Shown: positions 6,311 through 6,509 of the stretch, one piece after another
Position numbering within the stretch: the stretch's first letter is position 1
How the letters are laid out: every line of letters begins with the position of its first letter
Source: Collinsella sp.
GTDB lineage: Bacteria > Actinomycetota > Coriobacteriia > Coriobacteriales > Coriobacteriaceae
Direction of reading: 5' to 3'
NCBI GenBank assembly: GCA_014871665.1
Contig: WGSL01000089.1
Location: 1 to 6,509, forward strand
Length of the DNA: 6,509 bases
Notes under the pieces: generated by a model
The model's database searches: none
What the model was told of the DNA's origin: nothing
What the model saw: the letters and a program-made list of their open reading frames with translations, nothing else
Translations under genes and position numbers: made by a program

Positions 6311-6391
6311 CTCGACCACCTCGGCTGGCGGGATATCCCATTAAGCTCGCGGGCGATGCCCGTTTGCACCGGCTGTCTCTGGCAGCGGATT
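6311..6391 (-). ncRNA. ribosomal protein L10 leader RNA
   Basis: The transcript between the rplJ promoter and the attenuator contains pieces typical of the bacterial L10 leader: AGACAGCCGGTG (about 6378-6367), an internal hairpin CGGGC-ATC-GCCCG (6362-6350), the conserved CTTAAT (6345-6340), a GGGATATCCC palindrome (6339-6330) and CCAGCCGAGGTGG (about 6328-6316). In characterised bacteria, L10-L12 binds such a kinked RNA and represses its own operon. The assignment rests on recognising these motifs and on position; the exact boundaries are approximate. Confidence 0.8.
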
Positions 6392-6409
6392 CGTGCGTGA
6401 ACCGAAAGT

Positions 6410-6438
6410 ATTATGGCGGGGACCCCGGCGTCGGTCAA
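6410..6438 (-). promoter_or_regulatory. strong promoter of rplJL
   Basis: Minus-strand TTGACC (6438-6433) and CATAAT (6415-6410) are separated by the optimal 17 nt; each element matches 5 or more (TTGACC 5/6 with A in position 4, CATAAT 5/6) consensus bases. Transcription should begin near 6403, giving a leader of about 210 nt before rplJ. Confidence 0.85.
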
Positions 6439-6509
6439 CGGAAAACCGGGCTGCACACAATTCCACCATCCGGCACGCGCCGCCGAAGGCCAGGCGCAAG
6501 GTTTTCGCT
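6439..6509. other. upstream edge: hairpin, no gene visible
   Basis: I see no gene in these last 71 bases. GCGCC (6477-6481) and GGCGC (6493-6497) with inner GCC/GGC can form a hairpin. It may be the tail of a preceding unit, but no U-tract follows it on either strand within view, so I do not call a terminator. Confidence 0.4.

Noticed and set aside
6477..6497. Intrinsic terminator of an upstream gene.
   Set aside because: The hairpin is real on paper but no T-tract follows it on either strand in the visible sequence.
1..6509. Mobile element, CRISPR array, toxin-antitoxin or other defence system.
   Set aside because: No transposase, integrase, repeat-spacer pattern or additional small gene was found; every coding stretch is housekeeping.

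Overview
The window is the ribosomal L10-L12 / RNA polymerase β-β' region of a GC-rich actinobacterium. All genes lie on the minus strand, so transcription runs from high to low coordinates. RpoB has actinobacterial character, for example IGLIGSLALYARVN after the PIETPEGPN motif and an STPVFDGA segment. GTG start codons, GC-rich third positions and the style of GalU point to class Coriobacteriia, with Collinsella or a close relative as best guess. The genus is inferred from memory of family sequences, not from a search.

In transcription order: a strong sigma70-type promoter (6410-6438) feeds a structured leader that looks like the autoregulatory L10 leader RNA (about 6311-6391) and ends in an intrinsic terminator/attenuator (6257-6295). 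Next come rplJ (L10, 5672-6193), a gap of about 100 nt with three compact hairpins, and rplL (L7/L12, 5192-5569), closed by a strong terminator (5131-5164). galU (UTP-glucose-1-phosphate uridylyltransferase, 3970-4878) follows as a separate unit with its own promoter (4960-4988) and terminator (3916-3949). After a 287-nt regulatory gap comes rpoB (191-3682), followed 6 nt later by the start of rpoC (1-184, cut by the window edge).

The layout splits the usual rplJL-rpoBC cluster into three transcription units: the L12 stalk proteins under L10 feedback, a cell-envelope nucleotide-sugar gene, and the RNA polymerase β/β' pair. Because two terminators lie between rplL and rpoB, rpoBC probably depends on its own promoter in the 3683-3915 gap, which also holds a LexA-box-like palindrome and a leader hairpin.

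The most unusual item is inside rpoB. The nearly universal fork-loop-2 sequence TRERAGFE is replaced by a 16-residue basic, Gly/Ser-rich loop (AGHKSGSSRRTNVPTA), eight residues longer than in E. coli. The second most interesting is the rplJ leader, where two copies of GCCCCCGTC flank the G-rich arm of the terminator and an upstream segment can compete for the first copy. No mobile elements, CRISPR arrays, tRNA or rRNA genes were seen.
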